Assembly: GCA_963839725.1 (NCBI GenBank) | Contig: CAWIWT010000005.1 | Coordinates: forward strand, 13,201 to 77,200 | From: Kumtagia sp963839725 | GTDB lineage: Bacteria; Pseudomonadota; Alphaproteobacteria; Rhizobiales; Rhizobiaceae | Length of the DNA stretch: 64,000 nucleotides | Direction of reading: 5' to 3' | Part shown: positions 1-9,109 of the stretch, piece after piece | Position numbering within the stretch: position 1 is the first letter of the stretch | Layout of the letters: the number at the start of each line of letters is the position of its first letter | Made by a program: the position numbers and the translations under genes | Notes under the pieces: model-generated | Told to the model about the DNA's origin: nothing | What the model saw: the letters and a program-made list of their open reading frames with translations, nothing else | The model's database searches: none

Positions 1-429
1 ATGATCTCGCACGCCGCGCGTCACGCAGACGCCGCCCGGCTCAGCGATGCCTTCAAGGCGCGCCGCGACGTTGACGCCGTCGCCAAAAATGTCGCCATCC
101 TTGACCATCACGTCGCCGACATTGATGCCGATGCGGAACAGCATGCGGCTTTCGGCCGGCAGCAACTCGTTGGACTTGGCAAGGGCCTGCTGGATGGCGA
201 CGGCGGTGCGCACGGCATCGACGATGCTTGCGAATTCGGCAAGCACACTGTCGCCCGCCGCGCCGGCTGATCTCGCGCGGCCATTTGCGATCAGCTCGTC
301 GATGATGGCGCGGTGCGCCGTCAGCATGCCAAGCGTGCGCTCCTCATTGTCGTGCATGAGGGCGGAATAGCCCACCACATCCGCGGCTAGGATGGCCACC
401 AGCTTGCGTTCGAGAGGAGGGGCTTCCAC
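1..429 (-). CDS. Class III adenylate/guanylate cyclase, N-terminal part (runs off window)
   Basis: Reverse-strand translation from a GTG at 429 (an in-frame TTG lies at 438) gives a class III nucleotide cyclase catalytic domain that would make cAMP or cGMP. Visible landmarks are LVAILAADVVGYSALM, with the first metal-binding Asp near residue 17, then RIGINVGDV and DGVNVAARLE. The domain starts only about 10 residues from the N-terminus, as in rhizobial cyclases whose catalytic domain precedes a TolB-like/TPR tail. About 143 codons are visible and the 3' part is outside the window. The frame is unbroken. The start choice is tentative. Confidence 0.85.
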   Translation of the reverse strand, partial: MEAPPLERKLVAILAADVVGYSALMHDNEERTLGMLTAHRAIIDELIANGRARSAGAAGDSVLAEFASIVDAVRTAVAIQQALAKSNELLPAESRMLFRIGINVGDVMVKDGDIFGDGVNVAARLEGIAEPGGVCVTRGVRDH

Positions 430-1002
430 GGTGGTCAATCTCTATCTCTTCGGCTAAAGCTCTTTCCGATATGCGTCGGAAACGACGATTTCAGCTTGCA
501 GTTGGCGCTCTGACGTTCTGGCACGCAACAGGGGAGGGGTGAGCTGTGAGCACGACCGACACCGCAACTCTGTCAAGCCTTCATATGCCCTCATCCTCGG
601 AATCCCATCACTATCTTCGTTAGTCCACGGCGAACATGCCGGCTTCAGGCGAAGCCCGAACAGCGAGGGCGGATTTGGCCGGGTGACTTTCTAGAGCCAC
701 GGATGGCGGAGGGCGCGTTCTAGCGCAAAAAGGGCGACGCCCCGTTCCTCCACGCAATACGCGGGAAGGAATGGTTCGAGTGTTTCGGTCTCATCAAGCA
801 AAGACAGTGAGCGCTCCGATTCGCCAACTAAGGTAAAGGAAGTGGCGCTCGCCGACGCCGTGGTCCCTCGACTATGTGCGGAGCTGTATACCCTTGAACA
901 CCTTGTCGGCGGCTTCGTTGTCGCCTAGTTGTGGGCCACGGGCCGAGTGAACTGGAACCGCCATGACCATGTGCGGGCAGAGACCCAGGCCGCCTCGAGG
1001 CT
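430..1002. other. Intergenic stretch, no supported gene
   Basis: It separates the reverse-strand cyclase from the forward-strand transporter. A short forward reading frame ending at 928 (tail ALADAVVPRL...GGFVVA) has the look of coding sequence, but it has no convincing start and I do not recognise it. I see no strong hairpin or clear promoter. Confidence 0.4.
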
Positions 1003-2098
1003 GATGGTCATGATACCCCTCGGCAAGCCAATTGAGCAGATCCTTGGGATTGCCGCTCTCCTGTTGTTGTCGATTGGTTGCGGCATTGTGCTCTGGCCCT
1101 TCGTGTCGGCCCTGTTGTGGGCGGCGGTCATATGCTACTCCACATGGCCCATCTACACGTGGTGCGAGCGGACCCTAGGCGGCCACAGAGGGCTGGCGGC
1201 CGCCCTGATGACATTGTCGGTTGCCGTTGTTGTTGTCGCACCGTTCGCCATCATGGTGGCGACACTGGCAGACAGTATCAGCAGCCTAATCACGGCGGCG
1301 ACCCGCGTCCTCGATCAGGGCCCGCCGGCGCCACCGCATTGGGTCGCAGGGCTCCCGGTGCTTGGCGAGAGCCTCGCAGCCTATTGGGAAACGTTTGCCC
1401 ACAACGCGCCCGCATTCATGATTGAGCTCAAGAAGCTGATCGGACCCGCCGCCGACTTCGCAGTCGCCAGCGGGACCGTGGTCGGCGTCGGCCTTCTCGA
1501 GCTCAGTCTAAGTGTATTCATCGCCTTCTTCTTCTATCGCCACGGGCGGCAGATGGCAGCGTATGTGCGCGAGAGCGCCGAACGAATCGCCGGCCCGCGT
1601 GCTCGGCACCTACTTAGAGTCGTGGGCGTGACCGTAAAGGGCGTGGTTTTCGGCTTGATCGGCACAGCACTCGCCCAGGCTCTGTTGGCCGGCATTGGTT
1701 TCTGGATCGCCGGTGTGCCTCAGGCGCTATTGCTCGGCTTCCTTACGTTTGTCCTGTCGTTCGTGCCGGCGGCCCCCCCGCTTGTGTGGGGCTCGGTGGC
1801 GCTGTGGCTATTTGTCCAGGGAGCCGTTTGGTGGGGTGTCTTCGTCGCGGTTTGGGGCTTGCTCCTCGTCAGCAGCATTGACAATGTCCTCAGGCCTTAT
1901 CTCCTCACTCAGGCCAACAGCTTGCCCGTGGTACTCGGACTCTTCGGATTCCTCGGCGGCATTCTCGCCTTCGGCTTCATTGGCGTGTTCCTAGGCCCAA
2001 CGCTGTTGGCGGTCGGCTACAGCCTCTTCCTCGAGTGGCACGCCGCCGAGGTTGAAGACCGCAGGCACTCCAAATCGGAGCCGCAGGATGCCGCTTGA
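1003..2098 (+). CDS. AI-2E family transporter (YdiK/PerM-like membrane protein)
   Basis: An integral inner-membrane protein of the AI-2E exporter/PerM superfamily, about 364 residues. It has a hydrophobic N-terminal pair of helices, a soluble middle with ELKKLIGPAADF, and a C-terminal cluster of helices with the family-typical FVPAAPPLVWG and LLVSSIDNVLRPYLL segments. I prefer ATG 1003, or 1009, because translation further upstream adds a charged segment absent from the family; a TTG at 929 is possible. Substrate cannot be told from sequence: members are linked to signal export or ion antiport. The frame is intact. Confidence 0.88.
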
Positions 2099-2267
2099 GT
2101 GATATGGGTCCGAGCCCAGTTCCAGCTCCTGTGGAAAATCGGGAAGTGCTCTGTGTCGAGCCATGTGCGGCCGCCTCCAAGCCATGGCCTGCGGGTGGGA
2201 ACGGCTGAGTCCGGCCGATCACGCGTCCTTGGGTCGATATTGATCAAGGGAGGATATGGCTATTCGA

Positions 2268-2634
2268 TCAGCGAGAGAGAAGGCGCGTAAGCATCTCGAC
2301 CAGTTGCTTATCCATGAACGGCTTCTTCAGAACTGGACGGTCGCGGTAGCCATCCCTCATGTCGTGGCCGCTGTAGCCCGTCGAGAAGACGAACGGTACG
2401 CCACGCGCGACGAGCGCGTCGGCCACGGCATAGCTGTTGCTGCCATTCAGGTTCATGTCCAGCATGGCGGCATCGAAGATTTGCGCATCAATCAGCGGCG
2501 AGGGCCTGATTGACCGTGGCGGCGGCGGTCACGGACTCGCATCCGAGGTCGGCCAGCATGTCTTCGATCATGAAGAGGACCAGCATTTCATCCTCGACAA
2601 CGAGGACGCGCCGACCGGAAAGCAATTTATCCAT
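2268..2634 (-). pseudogene. Single-domain response regulator (CheY-like receiver), one frameshift
   Basis: The N-terminal frame starts at ATG 2634 with RRVLVVEDEMLVLFMIEDML (acidic pocket ED), and the C-terminal frame has MLDMNLNGSNSYAVADAL (phospho-acceptor Asp) and PVLKKPF (conserved Lys). The two join if one base is removed near 2497, where a GG could be G. The ATG overlaps the last 8 bases of the upstream kinase gene, so the two are translationally coupled partners. It has no output domain. The frameshift may be decay or a sequencing error. Confidence 0.8.
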
Positions 2635-3636
2635 CACGAGCACCTTTCGGTGCAGGAAAGTTGATCGTGCAGACGACGCCGTCCGTCCGGTAGTCGAGAT
2701 CGACCGCGCCCTCCAGCTCGTGAGCCAGACCGCGCTCGATTACCCGCGAGCCGAACCCTTTCCGGGATGGTGGTGTCACGGGCGGGCCGTCCTTCTCCTG
2801 CCAGCGCAGGAGAAGCCGATTGCCCTCCGGCGACGGCTCGATCGTCCATGAAATCAGGACTGATCCGGCCTTGTTGGAAAACGCGCCGTATTTCACGGCA
2901 TTGGTCGCGAGTTCGTGGAACGCGATGCCGAGCGCAAGGGCGACTTTCGGTGAGACGCGGATATTCCTGCCCGTGATGACAAAGTGCTCCGACCGTCCAT
3001 TTGCAACCCCGAACGGCTCCAAGGCCGCCTTGATCAGATCGAGCAGTCCCGCACCTTCCCAATTCTCGCGGGTCAACAGGTCGTGCGATCGGGAGAGGGC
3101 GAAGAGGCGCGAACTCGATGGATTCCCGGATCACTTCGGGATCAGAGGTATTCCGCAAAGCCTGCCAGACAATCGACTGCACCGTCGCAAGGGTGTTTTT
3201 CACGCGATGGTTCAGTTCGTCGATGAGCATCCTCGACTGGGCTTGCTCCTGCTTGTGATCGGTAAGATCGACGAAGGAGGCGAAATGCTGCACGACATCG
3301 CCGCTTTCGTCTCGAACCGGGCTGATGAGGACCGCCGACCAGAACACGCTGCCATCCTTGCGGCGATAGGAGATTTCCGAACCGCCGATGGCGTTGCCCG
3401 CGAACGCGGCTTCGATGCGCGCCAGCGAATCGGGATCGGTGCCGCGCGCCATCAGGAAGTTGAAGCTCTGGCCCGAGCACCTCTTCCCGGGCGTATCCGG
3501 TCAGTTCGAGAAAGGCGTCATTGGCAAAAATTATCGGGTTGCCGGGCTCTTTTGCGTCCGTAAACACCATTGCCATGCGTGTCGTTTCAGCGGCAACGAC
3601 GAACGGGCCAAGATCCTTGCCGAAAGCTGTCGACAT
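2627..3636 (-). pseudogene. PAS/HWE-family sensor histidine kinase, two single-base frameshifts
   Basis: From ATG 3636 a LOV-like PAS domain (MVFTDAKEPGNPIIFANDAF, LTGYAREEVLG) leads to a PAC segment (EISYRRKDGSVFWSAVLISP). An HWE/HisKA_2 kinase core follows, with phospho-site ELNHRVKNTLATVQS, N-box HELATNAVKYGAFS, and a C-terminal ATPase region GFGSRVIERGL. Two extra bases break it: one in CCC 3472-3474 and one in AA 3112-3113. The position of the photoactive Cys in true LOV domains reads QSFNFL here, so flavin photochemistry is unlikely. It is coupled to the response regulator downstream. Confidence 0.85.
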
Positions 3637-3639
3637 CTG

Positions 3640-4186
3640 CTTCGGCGACTTTTTGGCCTTCGGACTTGACTACTGTTTCAGGCATGCACCAGCTTTGTCC
3701 GGTTGTTTGGCGGGCCGCAGCCAGTAACCGACATTTATAAGCCGCGCGGAGTTCTTCCGCCAGTGGACAAAAAACCTATGCCTTTGGCGCGTTGTATTTG
3801 TTCAAGAGCGGCGTCCGGGATCGCGAGCTGCTATATAAAGCCGCGCTGCTTCCCATAATAGACCGGTTAGAAGGCCAACAAATCGACCATTGAAGGAAGC
3901 AGTGGGGGGCTGGTAGGCTGTGACCGCTGTCAGTAAATCGCTTCCCCCTGACATCCCCTAGGAGCTCTGGCCGACGCCGTTGTCGATAAGCAGTTGCTTG
4001 GGGGCGATCACCGATAGATTGAGCGACCCGGTCAAGCTGAGGGAAGCATCGGCTAAGAGCTGATTGAGCCGAGATGTGCGTAAGGACCAACTCGCGTCGA
4101 TATACAGTTCCGGTTATTTTTGATTGTCCGGAACCACCTATCCATAGGGCAGTTGAATCGAGCAGAACGCCGGTTTGGAGGTTCCC
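3640..4186. other. Intergenic stretch
   Basis: No reading frame here resembles a known family, and the open frames are antisense noise with mixed composition. It probably carries the promoter for the kinase/regulator pair at its left end and for the DUF2934 gene at its right end, but I cannot place either with confidence. Confidence 0.4.
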
Positions 4187-4603
4187 ATGACAGACGACAG
4201 AGAAGAACGCATTCGGCAAAGAGCGCACAAGATTTGGGAACTGGCGGGACGGCCAAACGGCCAACCTGATGAGCACTGGCGCTTGGCCACGTCTGAGATC
4301 GACAGTAAGGAAAAAGCCGCCGGTGGCTCCGCGAATTTATCCGAAGCGACGGTGGCAGCGCGAAAGTCGGGTAGAATGATTGAGCGCAAGCGGCCGAAGG
4401 AGAGTTTGGACGCTTCCAGCGACAAGGGTCTCACCGACAGGGGCAAGCTCAGCCGGGTAGCAAAGGGTGAGCAGTTGGAAGTCCAGCATCTGGCCGAAAC
4501 CACCGACCTGTCGCCCAATCAGGCGAAGGCTTTGCTTCGAAAGCATGGAAACGATTGGGCGAAGATCAAAGACGAGGCCGAGAATTTCAAGGCAGAAGGA
4601 TAG
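4187..4603 (+). CDS. DUF2934-DUF3606 small protein
   Basis: A 138-residue soluble protein. The N-terminus has the DUF2934 signature REERIRQRAHKIWELAGRP followed by DEHW. The C-terminus (about residues 90-135, GKLSRVAKGEQLEVQHLAE) matches the DUF3606 pattern that ends in a Lys-rich helix. ATG 4187 is chosen because GGAGG lies 5 bases upstream. Such proteins are common in rhizobial stress and accessory loci; function is unknown. The frame is intact. Confidence 0.85.
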   Translation: MTDDREERIRQRAHKIWELAGRPNGQPDEHWRLATSEIDSKEKAAGGSANLSEATVAARKSGRMIERKRPKESLDASSDKGLTDRGKLSRVAKGEQLEVQHLAETTDLSPNQAKALLRKHGNDWAKIKDEAENFKAEG

Positions 4604-4619
4604 CGAACCCTCGAAATAG

Positions 4620-4832
4620 ATAGGAGGCTTCGGCCGGGAGGCAAGTCGGCATATCGTCTTTGAGTTTCCAACCTTCGAGGACGCTTTGGCATGCCACGAT
4701 TCCACCGAGTACCAAGGATTGGCAGACCTGCGTCGGCTTGCTTCGAGTGGTAACATCGTCATTGTGCCGGGGTTTGCACCGCCAAACCGAATTAGGGCTC
4801 TTGGTCCTTCGAACCGCAAGGCGAGCGAATAA
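4620..4832 (+). pseudogene. DUF1330-family remnant without start codon
   Basis: The forward frame encodes IVFEFPTFEDALACHDSTEY, then GNIVIVPGF, which matches the core of DUF1330 (dimeric alpha-beta barrel, roughly 95 residues). A stop at 4617 precedes it and no usable start codon lies between, so the first third of the gene is missing. It ends at TAA 4830. I infer a truncated relic. Confidence 0.65.
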
Positions 4833-4974
4833 CAATCCGGTACTGTGGACGGACCAAACCCTCAAGCTGCCGTTCAGCGGTTTCCTCCAACGACCGGATC
4901 AAAGCAGGCAGACTGAGCTTGTCACCCAGTTCGCCGACTTATCTCTACCGAGCGAACGAGTGAAAAGGAAAAAC

Positions 4975-5121
4975 ATGGCACAGAACAAACTCTATCTCGT
5001 CATCGGCGCGCTTGTGGTCGTTGTGGTTGGCCTTGGGATCTACGTCCTGCGAGAGGAGACCAAGCCGGAGGGCGTTGAGTTGCGCATCGACGATTCCGGC
5101 ATATCGCTTGAGCAAAAGTAA
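4975..5121 (+). CDS. Small single-pass membrane protein
   Basis: A 48-residue protein: a short charged start, one hydrophobic helix (LYLVIGALVVVVVGLGIYVL), then a Glu/Lys-rich tail ending SGISLEQK. A purine-rich GAAAAGGAAAAAC precedes the ATG. It resembles short membrane proteins seen in many rhizobial genomes; function is unknown. The next gene downstream also encodes a tiny membrane protein. Confidence 0.65.
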   Translation: MAQNKLYLVIGALVVVVVGLGIYVLREETKPEGVELRIDDSGISLEQK

Positions 5122-5229
5122 GGAACCACAGCCGATTCGCTCCCTCACTCGGAACTGTTGCCGCACGTTCGCATTGATGTGTACGGCTAATGCATGCCGA
5201 AATTGAAGCGCGCTTCGGGGGACTTCGTA

Positions 5230-5397
5230 ATGGCATCGTCATTACTCATAGGCATTCTAGTCACCTTCCTCGTAATCGTCCTCGTACTTTATTTGGTTCA
5301 ACGCCTGCCTATCGACGGTAAAACCAGGCAAATTGTGCAGATCGTCGTAATCATCATCGGCATCATTTCGCTGTTGAAGTACCTAGCAGTCTTTTAA
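5230..5397 (+). CDS. Thivi_2564-like small membrane protein
   Basis: A 55-residue protein with two hydrophobic segments separated by RLPIDGKTRQIVQ, the layout of Thivi_2564-family membrane proteins. I chose ATG 5230; an upstream ATG at 5194 would add 12 polar residues. It lies on the same strand as, and 108 bases after, the preceding small membrane-protein gene. Function is unknown. Confidence 0.6.
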   Translation: MASSLLIGILVTFLVIVLVLYLVQRLPIDGKTRQIVQIVVIIIGIISLLKYLAVF

Positions 5398-5784
5398 GCG
5401 AGCGGTTCCGTTGTGCTGACCACGCGCCGGATCGCTTTAACGCATCAACAGCCTCGTTTCATGAACGTCGCCATCTCCAACTGGAAGGGTTGATGATGGC
5501 ATTGGCGTCCATCAACAACTTGCCTGTTCAAAAGGTGTCTTGTCGATCGACGAGATTGACGTAGCGCCGCATATGGCAGAAGTCGTCGATCGCCAGCCTC
5601 GCCTGGCAACAGCACTCAAATCAACCAAACCGTTCATCGCAAAAGACGGCGCCATGAAGCGCCGCTGTTATTCGTTAGCCTAGCTGGCCAGCCGGCCAAC
5701 GCACCTGTCGCTAGCTGTGTCTATCCGCCCCGGCTGCAATTCAATAACCGGGCGATGTGCGCGCTTCAACGCACTGCTTAGGCG
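5398..5784. other. Intergenic stretch
   Basis: A short forward frame around 5545-5680 (IDEIDVAPHMAEVVDRQPRL) looks faintly coding but lacks a start and any family match. I support nothing here. Confidence 0.35.
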
Positions 5785-6021
5785 CTAGAGGCTTGCCGCC
5801 CCTTTTGGTGGTTCCGTAGCGCCCAGTTTGTCGAGCGCAAGTCTGACTTCGCGTAGATCATCATCCCAGCCATCGTTGGCGTTCATCGAGCTCTCGGACG
5901 CGGCGCGCTGCAAAGCGCGCGCCTCCCCTTCGATCTCGCGGAGCTTTTCGATCTTGATCTCATTCGTCGTGGAGACGTCGGCGACGATTCCCTGCGCCTT
6001 CAAGATATTGAAGCTGACCAT
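5785..6021 (-). CDS. Small conserved rhizobial protein, copy 1
   Basis: A 78-residue soluble, highly charged protein starting MVSFNILKAQGIVADVST and ending LGATEPPKGAASL. A diverged second copy lies in opposite orientation at 6854-7087, and the pattern of matching residues shows both descend from a coding ancestor. I recognise no domain. It is probably all alpha-helical. Confidence 0.7.
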   Translation of the reverse strand: MVSFNILKAQGIVADVSTTNEIKIEKLREIEGEARALQRAASESSMNANDGWDDDLREVRLALDKLGATEPPKGAASL

Positions 6022-6192
6022 TCCGACACCTCATGGGGGCTGTCGTTCTCAACGCGCCGCGTTGAAGACGGTTCCGGTTGCCTGCTGAATAGGTGTTGGA
6101 CGCGCCGCGCGACAGCGGATGTGACGGATAAGCACCGCATGGTGTCGCGCTCGCTGATGGTGCTGACGGGCCCCGGCGAATATCTAATGGGG

Positions 6193-6412
6193 CTATTCGA
6201 CTATTCCGGCCTTTTCCTCGTATTTGAAGGATACGCTGATTTTCGCCCGGTAGGCCTCGACCTTGCCGTCCTTGATCTGGAGGTCAAGTTTCACGACCTC
6301 TGCGCAGGCTGCTCGAAGCGCGCTCCACCGCGGCGCGCGCGGCGTCGTCCCACGATTCGGTGCTCGTGCCGACCAGTTCGACTATCTTGTAGACGCTGCT
6401 GGACTTGGCGTT
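6193..6412 (-). pseudogene. Dodecin, start codon lost and one frameshift
   Basis: Reverse-strand frames give SSSVYKIVELVGTSTESWDD and then VVKLDLQIKDGKVEAYRAKI, the full dodecin fold (flavin-storage dodecamer). An extra A near 6310 (CGCAGAGG where CGCGAGG would keep frame) breaks it. At the expected start the sequence reads AACGCCAAG behind a good GGGAGG, where ATGGCCAAG would be normal, so the start codon is lost too. Two independent lesions favour a real pseudogene. Confidence 0.8.
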
Positions 6413-6853
6413 CCTCCCTTTTGGCCGACACCGCCCGATGAGCGGCTTGCTGATCTGAGAATGCGCCTTCCGCCTTCATTGGCAAGGGAGACGCGATGAC
6501 GGCAAATCGCGCGTCGACCCAGACAGCCTACCAACGCCGCCGTGAATCGCTTTGGTTGCTGTTCTGACCTCTTAGGTGTGCCGTCGCAAGTGGCCGGCGG
6601 GGGAGGTTCGCTGGAACCGAGCGGCATAGCGATTACCGGCATCGAGCAATCGCTTTATATCTTTCAGCCGACGGAACGTTGTGTGGCGCCCGGTGTTGTC
6701 CCAATGATCCCCATGTGTGGGACCATAAAGGGCCTTGCCCCTCTCGGCCCTAGTTTGAGCCCGCTGTCTCCCCGGCAGCGGGCTCGACTCATTCAGCAGG
6801 ATTGCTGCAACAAAACTAACTTAACTAACTCCAGCACCACCATGAGGTGTCGT
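6413..6853. other. Intergenic stretch
   Basis: It contains only a 23-codon frame (6496-6567) behind a passable GGGAG. I see no other gene or repeat. Confidence 0.35.
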
Positions 6854-7087
6854 ATGGCCAGCTTCAATATGATGAAGGCGCACGAGATAGTCACCGATAT
6901 CTCGTTGACGTCCGAGAGCAAGATCAAGCAGCTCCGCGAAATCGAAGCGAGGGGCGAGATTTGCAGCGCGCCTCGTCCGAAAGCTCCATGAATGACAGAC
7001 GGCTGGAATGAGGATTTGCGTGAAGTCAGACTCGCACTCGACAAGTTAGGTGCGCCAGAACCGCTCAGAGGGGCGGCAAGTCTCTAG
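6854..7087 (+). pseudogene. Small conserved rhizobial protein, copy 2, frameshifted
   Basis: Paralogue of the gene at 5785-6021 in inverted orientation. It starts MASFNMMKAHEIVTDISLT. A shift near 6955 and an extra A near 7003 move the frame, after which DLREVRLALDKLG and GAASL are again readable, to a stop at 7087. Conservation of protein-level features across both frames shows recent loss or sequence error. Confidence 0.65.
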
Positions 7088-7304
7088 GGGCCAAAACTAA
7101 GTCGAAATGTCGCAGCACCTCGAACCAACGCATCTGGGCAACGGGTCGCTTTTGACCAAGCGGCGCACGATGCCCTCATTGCGAAGCGTCAGAGCGGGAA
7201 GGACAGCAACGCCGCAGCGGAATTATCGCATTGCGGCGTTCGTCGCCGCTCTAAACTCGGGCAGGGATTGGTTTCCATACGCGAGGCGCCAGAGGAGCTT
7301 CGCC

Positions 7305-7434
7305 ATGTCCATTTTTTAAGAACGCTCAATGGGAAGTCACAGATCAGGGTATGGTATCGCTCGAAGCCGACCGGCTTCCTGCCACGCGCCTTGGCTCGAG
7401 TCGGACCCGAGGATGTGCGCCCGGTACGATATGA
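7305..7434 (+). pseudogene. Remnant of a small protein gene, broken in a T run
   Basis: ATG 7305 follows a strong GAGGAG, but TCC ATT TTT TAA stops after four codons. Removing one T of the run gives MSIFKNAQWEVTDQGMVSLE, which looks like the start of a small rhizobial protein. The similarity fades after about 25 residues, so the 3' part is also missing. Confidence 0.45.
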
Positions 7435-7443
7435 AACGCCAAC

Positions 7444-7641
7444 CTACGGTCCCGGCATCTTGTCCAGCGCGGCGGAAACGCTCTCGCGAAGCAGCTCTGC
7501 CATGTCGGTACTGAGGTGGAGGCGAACTCTGCCGCCGCGTGCATCGACCAGCGTGATGGCGATGCCATGGATCATCTCGCCGGCTGCCGGTTCTACGCCA
7601 GCGACCATGAATTCATGTTCGTCCTGTTGGCCCTTAGCCAT
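7444..7641 (-). CDS. Small hypothetical protein
   Basis: A 65-residue protein, MAKGQQDEHEF at the start, with a beta-rich middle (HGIAITLVDARGGRVRLHL) and an amphipathic end (MAELLRESVSAALDKM). GGGAGG lies 5 bases before ATG 7641, which supports a real gene. The family is not recognised. Confidence 0.6.
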   Translation of the reverse strand: MAKGQQDEHEFMVAGVEPAAGEMIHGIAITLVDARGGRVRLHLSTDMAELLRESVSAALDKMPGP

Positions 7642-7815
7642 CGGTTCCTCCCGTCGCTCCTAGCCGGGACCTGATTCTGTATCCGAATTCCGAAATCATC
7701 AATCGGCCTGACCTGTAGGAGAAGACAATAGCAATCGGGCCTCGACAGCACGAGGTCGCTCGGCGAACCTACACGGCGGAGTAGCTTCGGGTTTGATGAT
7801 TGCGAGAGGTCGGCC

Positions 7816-8439
7816 ATGGATGACCAAGTACGACAGCTGGCGGAACAGCTTTTGAAGACCGGCTTCGACCAGCTGTCAGATCGCGAACGCCGGGTGATCA
7901 TCGGAGTCGCCAAGCGCACTCAGATCAGTCGGGATGCCAATCACGCTTTCGAGGAGAAGATGACCGTCGGAGATCGCCTCGCTGATCGAGTTGCGACATT
8001 CGGTGGCTCGTGGGTATTCATCACGATCTTCCTCGGTGTGCTCGTCGCGTGGACCCTGTTCAACAGTGTCGTCCTGGCCCGGTCCGTCGCGGCGGCGTTC
8101 GACCCTTACCCGTACATCTTCCTGAACCTCATCCTTTCGATGCTAGCCGCGCTGCAGGCGCCGATCATCATGATGTCGCAGAACCGTCAGGCCGTCCGCG
8201 ATCGTGTGGCGGCCGGCCTCGACTATGAGGTCAACCTGAAGGCGGAGCTCGAAATCATGGCGCTGCACGAGAAGCTGGACCAGATCCGCTCGCAGCACCT
8301 CGCGGAGTTGTTACGCGCTCAGCAGGAGCAGCTCCGGCTGCTGACGCGGATCCTTGCCCTCGATGGGAGCGCCCCTGGCGCGGCACCCGGAGCGCCGGCG
8401 GCGAGCGCAGACACGAAAGAGCCGCCCGCGCAAACCTAA
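7816..8439 (+). CDS. DUF1003 membrane protein, copy 1
   Basis: A 207-residue protein with a soluble N-terminal region (DRERRVIIGVAKRT), two membrane helices, and the DUF1003 hallmark DPYPYIFLNLIL leading to IIMMSQNRQ. A coiled-coil tail (LKAELEIMALHEKLDQIR) and a Pro/Ala-rich end follow. The family is widespread in soil Proteobacteria; function is unknown. It is followed on the same strand, 12 bases on, by a conserved 27-codon ORF. A paralogue is at 48687-49205. Confidence 0.9.
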   Translation: MDDQVRQLAEQLLKTGFDQLSDRERRVIIGVAKRTQISRDANHAFEEKMTVGDRLADRVATFGGSWVFITIFLGVLVAWTLFNSVVLARSVAAAFDPYPYIFLNLILSMLAALQAPIIMMSQNRQAVRDRVAAGLDYEVNLKAELEIMALHEKLDQIRSQHLAELLRAQQEQLRLLTRILALDGSAPGAAPGAPAASADTKEPPAQT

Positions 8440-8451
8440 TGGAGAGAACCG

Positions 8452-8535
8452 GTGATCATGCAAGCAATCGTTCCCGCTCCTGGCCAAACTCTCAAACCAC
8501 GTCCTCCGCGCATTGCTGTCTATCGGCACGTATGA
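8452..8535 (+). CDS. Conserved 27-codon micro-ORF next to DUF1003, copy 1
   Basis: GTG 8452 (or ATG 8458) starts a peptide with core IVPAPGQTLKPRPPRI. GGAGAG lies 5 bases before the GTG. A second copy at 49218-49301, also beside a DUF1003 gene, has the same 16-residue core although six of its codons differ, all at synonymous positions. That pattern indicates selection on the peptide. It is Pro/Arg-rich with no membrane segment. Function is unknown. Confidence 0.65.
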   Translation: MIMQAIVPAPGQTLKPRPPRIAVYRHV

Positions 8536-8824
8536 GAGCGGCCCCCGCCGAGACAAAGCTGCACCCGGAAAACCGGGAAGGCGAAAAGCGTCGGCATTGC
8601 TGCCGCGACTGGATTGTCTATTCAATCGAGCTCAATGAACTCCATCATGGCGTCTGCGTCCTTCTCGGTAAATTTTGGCAGTTCCTCGCATACGGTGTAC
8701 CACTGCAATTTGAGTGTCAGCGTACATGTGGCAGGTTACTCTTGCTTCCGACGGTTTATCCAAGCCGCCGACACATATATTTGTCATCCAATCGTCTTTT
8801 TGATCCAAGGCCTGCCAAACGAGC
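8536..8824. other. Intergenic stretch
   Basis: A small perfect hairpin CCCGG-aaaa-CCGGG sits at about 8562-8577, downstream of the micro-ORF, without a T run. A reverse-strand frame ending ELPKFTEKDADAMMEFIELD looks coding but lacks a proper start. Confidence 0.4.
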
Positions 8825-9109
8825 CTAGAGCCGCATTTCCGCGCAGAATCCTCGCTTGCCGCTGGAACCCGATTTTTGAATAGAACCCAATTCAGCGAGG
8901 GTTAGCTCCCACACTGTCAATTGGAGCCGATTCCTTCCTCGCCGCAAGCTCTCGCGCTCGACCAGATCCACGAGCATTATCGCTAGGCCAGAACCTTTCC
9001 AGCCTTCATCAATGTAGAGTCGCTTGAGTTCGACAAAGCCACCGGTTTCATGTTCGATTGTGCCGACGATTGTGCCGTGTCCATCCGAGGAAAATTCCGA
9101 TGAGCGGGA
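8825..9109 (-). pseudogene. GNAT acetyltransferase remnant
   Basis: The reverse frame encodes GTIVGTIEHETGGFVELKRL, then YIDEGWKGSGLAIMLVDLVE, the beta4 strand and acetyl-CoA loop of a GNAT enzyme. The loop (GWKGSGLA) is degenerate compared with Q/RxxGxG/A. No N-terminal half precedes it: the frame opens directly after the stop of the next gene upstream. I infer a fragment. Confidence 0.65.

Noticed and set aside
6496..6567. 23-codon ORF behind GGGAG
   Set aside because: No homologous copy or pattern of conservation is available in the window; it is too short to support.
7414..7450. MCARYD start resembling an SOS-associated peptidase (YedK-type)
   Set aside because: Only six residues match, the following sequence does not, and it sits inside another relic's frame.
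8600..8800. Reverse-strand tail ending ELPKFTEKDADAMMEFIELD
   Set aside because: A stop lies just upstream and no proper start exists. The coding look alone is not enough.
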